NCBI GenBank assembly: GCA_022704885.1
Contig: JAKJFO010000036.1
Location: 1-27,185, forward strand
From: Candidatus Rifleibacteriota bacterium
Lineage (GTDB): Bacteria; Riflebacteria; Ozemobacteria; Ozemobacterales; Ozemobacteraceae
DNA length: 27,185 nt
Reading direction: 5' to 3'
Shown: one piece after another, positions 26,584-27,185 of the stretch
Position numbering within the stretch: position 1 is the stretch's first letter
Layout: the number at the start of each line of letters is the position of its first letter
Notes under the pieces: model-generated
Database searches by the model: none
What the model was told of the DNA's origin: nothing
What the model saw: the letters and a program-made list of their open reading frames with translations, nothing else
Position numbers and translations under genes: made by a program

Positions 26584-27185
26584 ATGGGGGAGATGGAGAA
26601 AGCATTGAAAAACAAGCTCGACAGCAATGAATTCGCACTGTGGAGCCAGTTTTTATCGGAACTGACCGGAATCAGCCTGTCTGAAGATAAAGAATATCTG
26701 ATTATCGAGCGGTTTCATGGTCTGCTGAAAAAATACCGCTGTTCGAACTACAGTCACCTCTATTTTATGGCGCGCGAGCCTGAGCGAAACGATCTCAGAG
26801 AAGAGCTCGTCGATCATATCACGACCAAGGAGACCTCATTCTTTCGCGATCTCGCACCATTTGAAGCATTGCGCAACACGGTTTTTCCGAGGTTGCTCGA
26901 ACAATGCCGCCGGGCCGGCGAAAAGCGCCGGCTGAAAATATGGAGTGCCGCCTGCTCAACCGGTCAGGAGGCTTACAGTCTGGCGATGATCTTGCAGGAA
27001 ATGGGTGTCTCGCCTCATGAATACCAGATAACAGGAACCGATATCTCACGTATGGCGATAGACTCTGCCCGACAGGGTTGCTATAACCGTTTTGAAGTTG
27101 AACGTGGGGTGCCAGAGCCTTTGCTGGAACGGTTTTTTAAGCCAAACACCAGGAACTGGCAGGTCAAAGACAGTCTGAAAGAGTC
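26584..27185 (+). CDS. cheR: Receptor methyltransferase CheR (partial, cut by window end)
   Basis: About 200 residues of a SAM-dependent enzyme that methylates chemoreceptor glutamates. The N-terminal helical domain (about residues 15-85) is followed by the CheR signature TTKETSFFRD (about 82-91) and the start of the SAM-binding fold ('KIWSAACSTGQEAYSLAM', then 'TGTDISRMAIDSARQG'). The remainder lies beyond the window. The start is uncertain: ATG 26584, ATG 26593 or TTG 26605 are all in frame; only the TTG has a good ribosome site (GGAG, 6 bases upstream). It lies 11 bases after cheB and completes the adaptation pair. Confidence 0.93.
   Translation, partial: MGEMEKALKNKLDSNEFALWSQFLSELTGISLSEDKEYLIIERFHGLLKKYRCSNYSHLYFMAREPERNDLREELVDHITTKETSFFRDLAPFEALRNTVFPRLLEQCRRAGEKRRLKIWSAACSTGQEAYSLAMILQEMGVSPHEYQITGTDISRMAIDSARQGCYNRFEVERGVPEPLLERFFKPNTRNWQVKDSLKE

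Noticed and set aside
1..27185. Search for tRNA, rRNA, CRISPR arrays, riboswitches, insertion sequences or phage genes.
   Set aside because: I saw no cloverleaf, spacer-repeat pattern, transposase or integrase motif, and no gap between genes above about 160 bases that could hold one.

Overview
The window is a densely coded chromosomal stretch of 27.2 kb with 20 protein genes, the last cut by the window end. No gap between genes exceeds about 160 bases. I see no tRNA, rRNA, CRISPR array, insertion sequence, integrase or phage gene. The content suggests a bacterium, probably diderm: it has a PilB/GspE-type assembly ATPase, signal-peptide proteins, a cell-wall transpeptidase and a complete chemosensory operon whose receptor carries an [FeFe]-hydrogenase-like domain, which implies an anaerobic or redox-sensitive life. 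The domain mix (hydrogenase sensors, CHASE2 cyclase, PilB fusion) would fit an uncultured deep lineage such as Riflebacteria, but nothing in the sequence proves this and the taxonomic guess is weak.

Layout. (1) 14-2908, plus strand: a CHASE2 adenylate cyclase and a secreted FecR-like protein, ending at a perfect hairpin terminator that lies inside the 3' end of the convergent next gene. (2) 8810-2921, minus strand: a TPR protein, a 1025-residue PilB/GspE ATPase fused to a histidine-kinase-like module, a small secreted protein of unknown function, and an RsuA/RluB-type pseudouridine synthase. (3) 8912-10354, plus strand: a single-module Clp-type AAA+ ATPase, fired from a promoter that faces and nearly touches the promoter of block 2. 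A symmetric hairpin at 10372-10402 closes it and also the opposing block 4. (4) 13616-10421, minus strand: a membrane protein of the LPG-synthase/flippase-like family, a LysM membrane protein and a penicillin-binding-type transpeptidase. (5) 13708-17548, plus strand: a membrane-anchored coiled-coil protein with a SwrB/DUF6115-like tail, an AI-2E family transporter, and an ABC exporter ATPase and permease; then a separate small secreted coiled-coil protein with its own terminator. (6) 18132 to the window end, plus strand: cheX, cheY, cheA, a hydrogenase-like chemoreceptor, cheW, cheB and cheR, tightly overlapped.

The two most unusual items are two gene fusions. The soluble chemoreceptor at 22159-24966 joins ferredoxin-type clusters, an H-cluster-type hydrogenase domain, a further Cys-rich cluster domain, repeated HAMP-like segments and an MCP signalling hairpin. 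It sits between cheA and cheW, so the whole operon looks like a self-contained system that turns a hydrogen or redox signal into CheA/CheY output. The ATPase at 4298-7375 carries a kinase-type ATP-binding domain with H, N, G1 and G2 boxes on the C-terminus of an otherwise complete pilus/secretion motor, and its neighbour is a TPR scaffold. Both are predictions from motifs; no search or structure was run.
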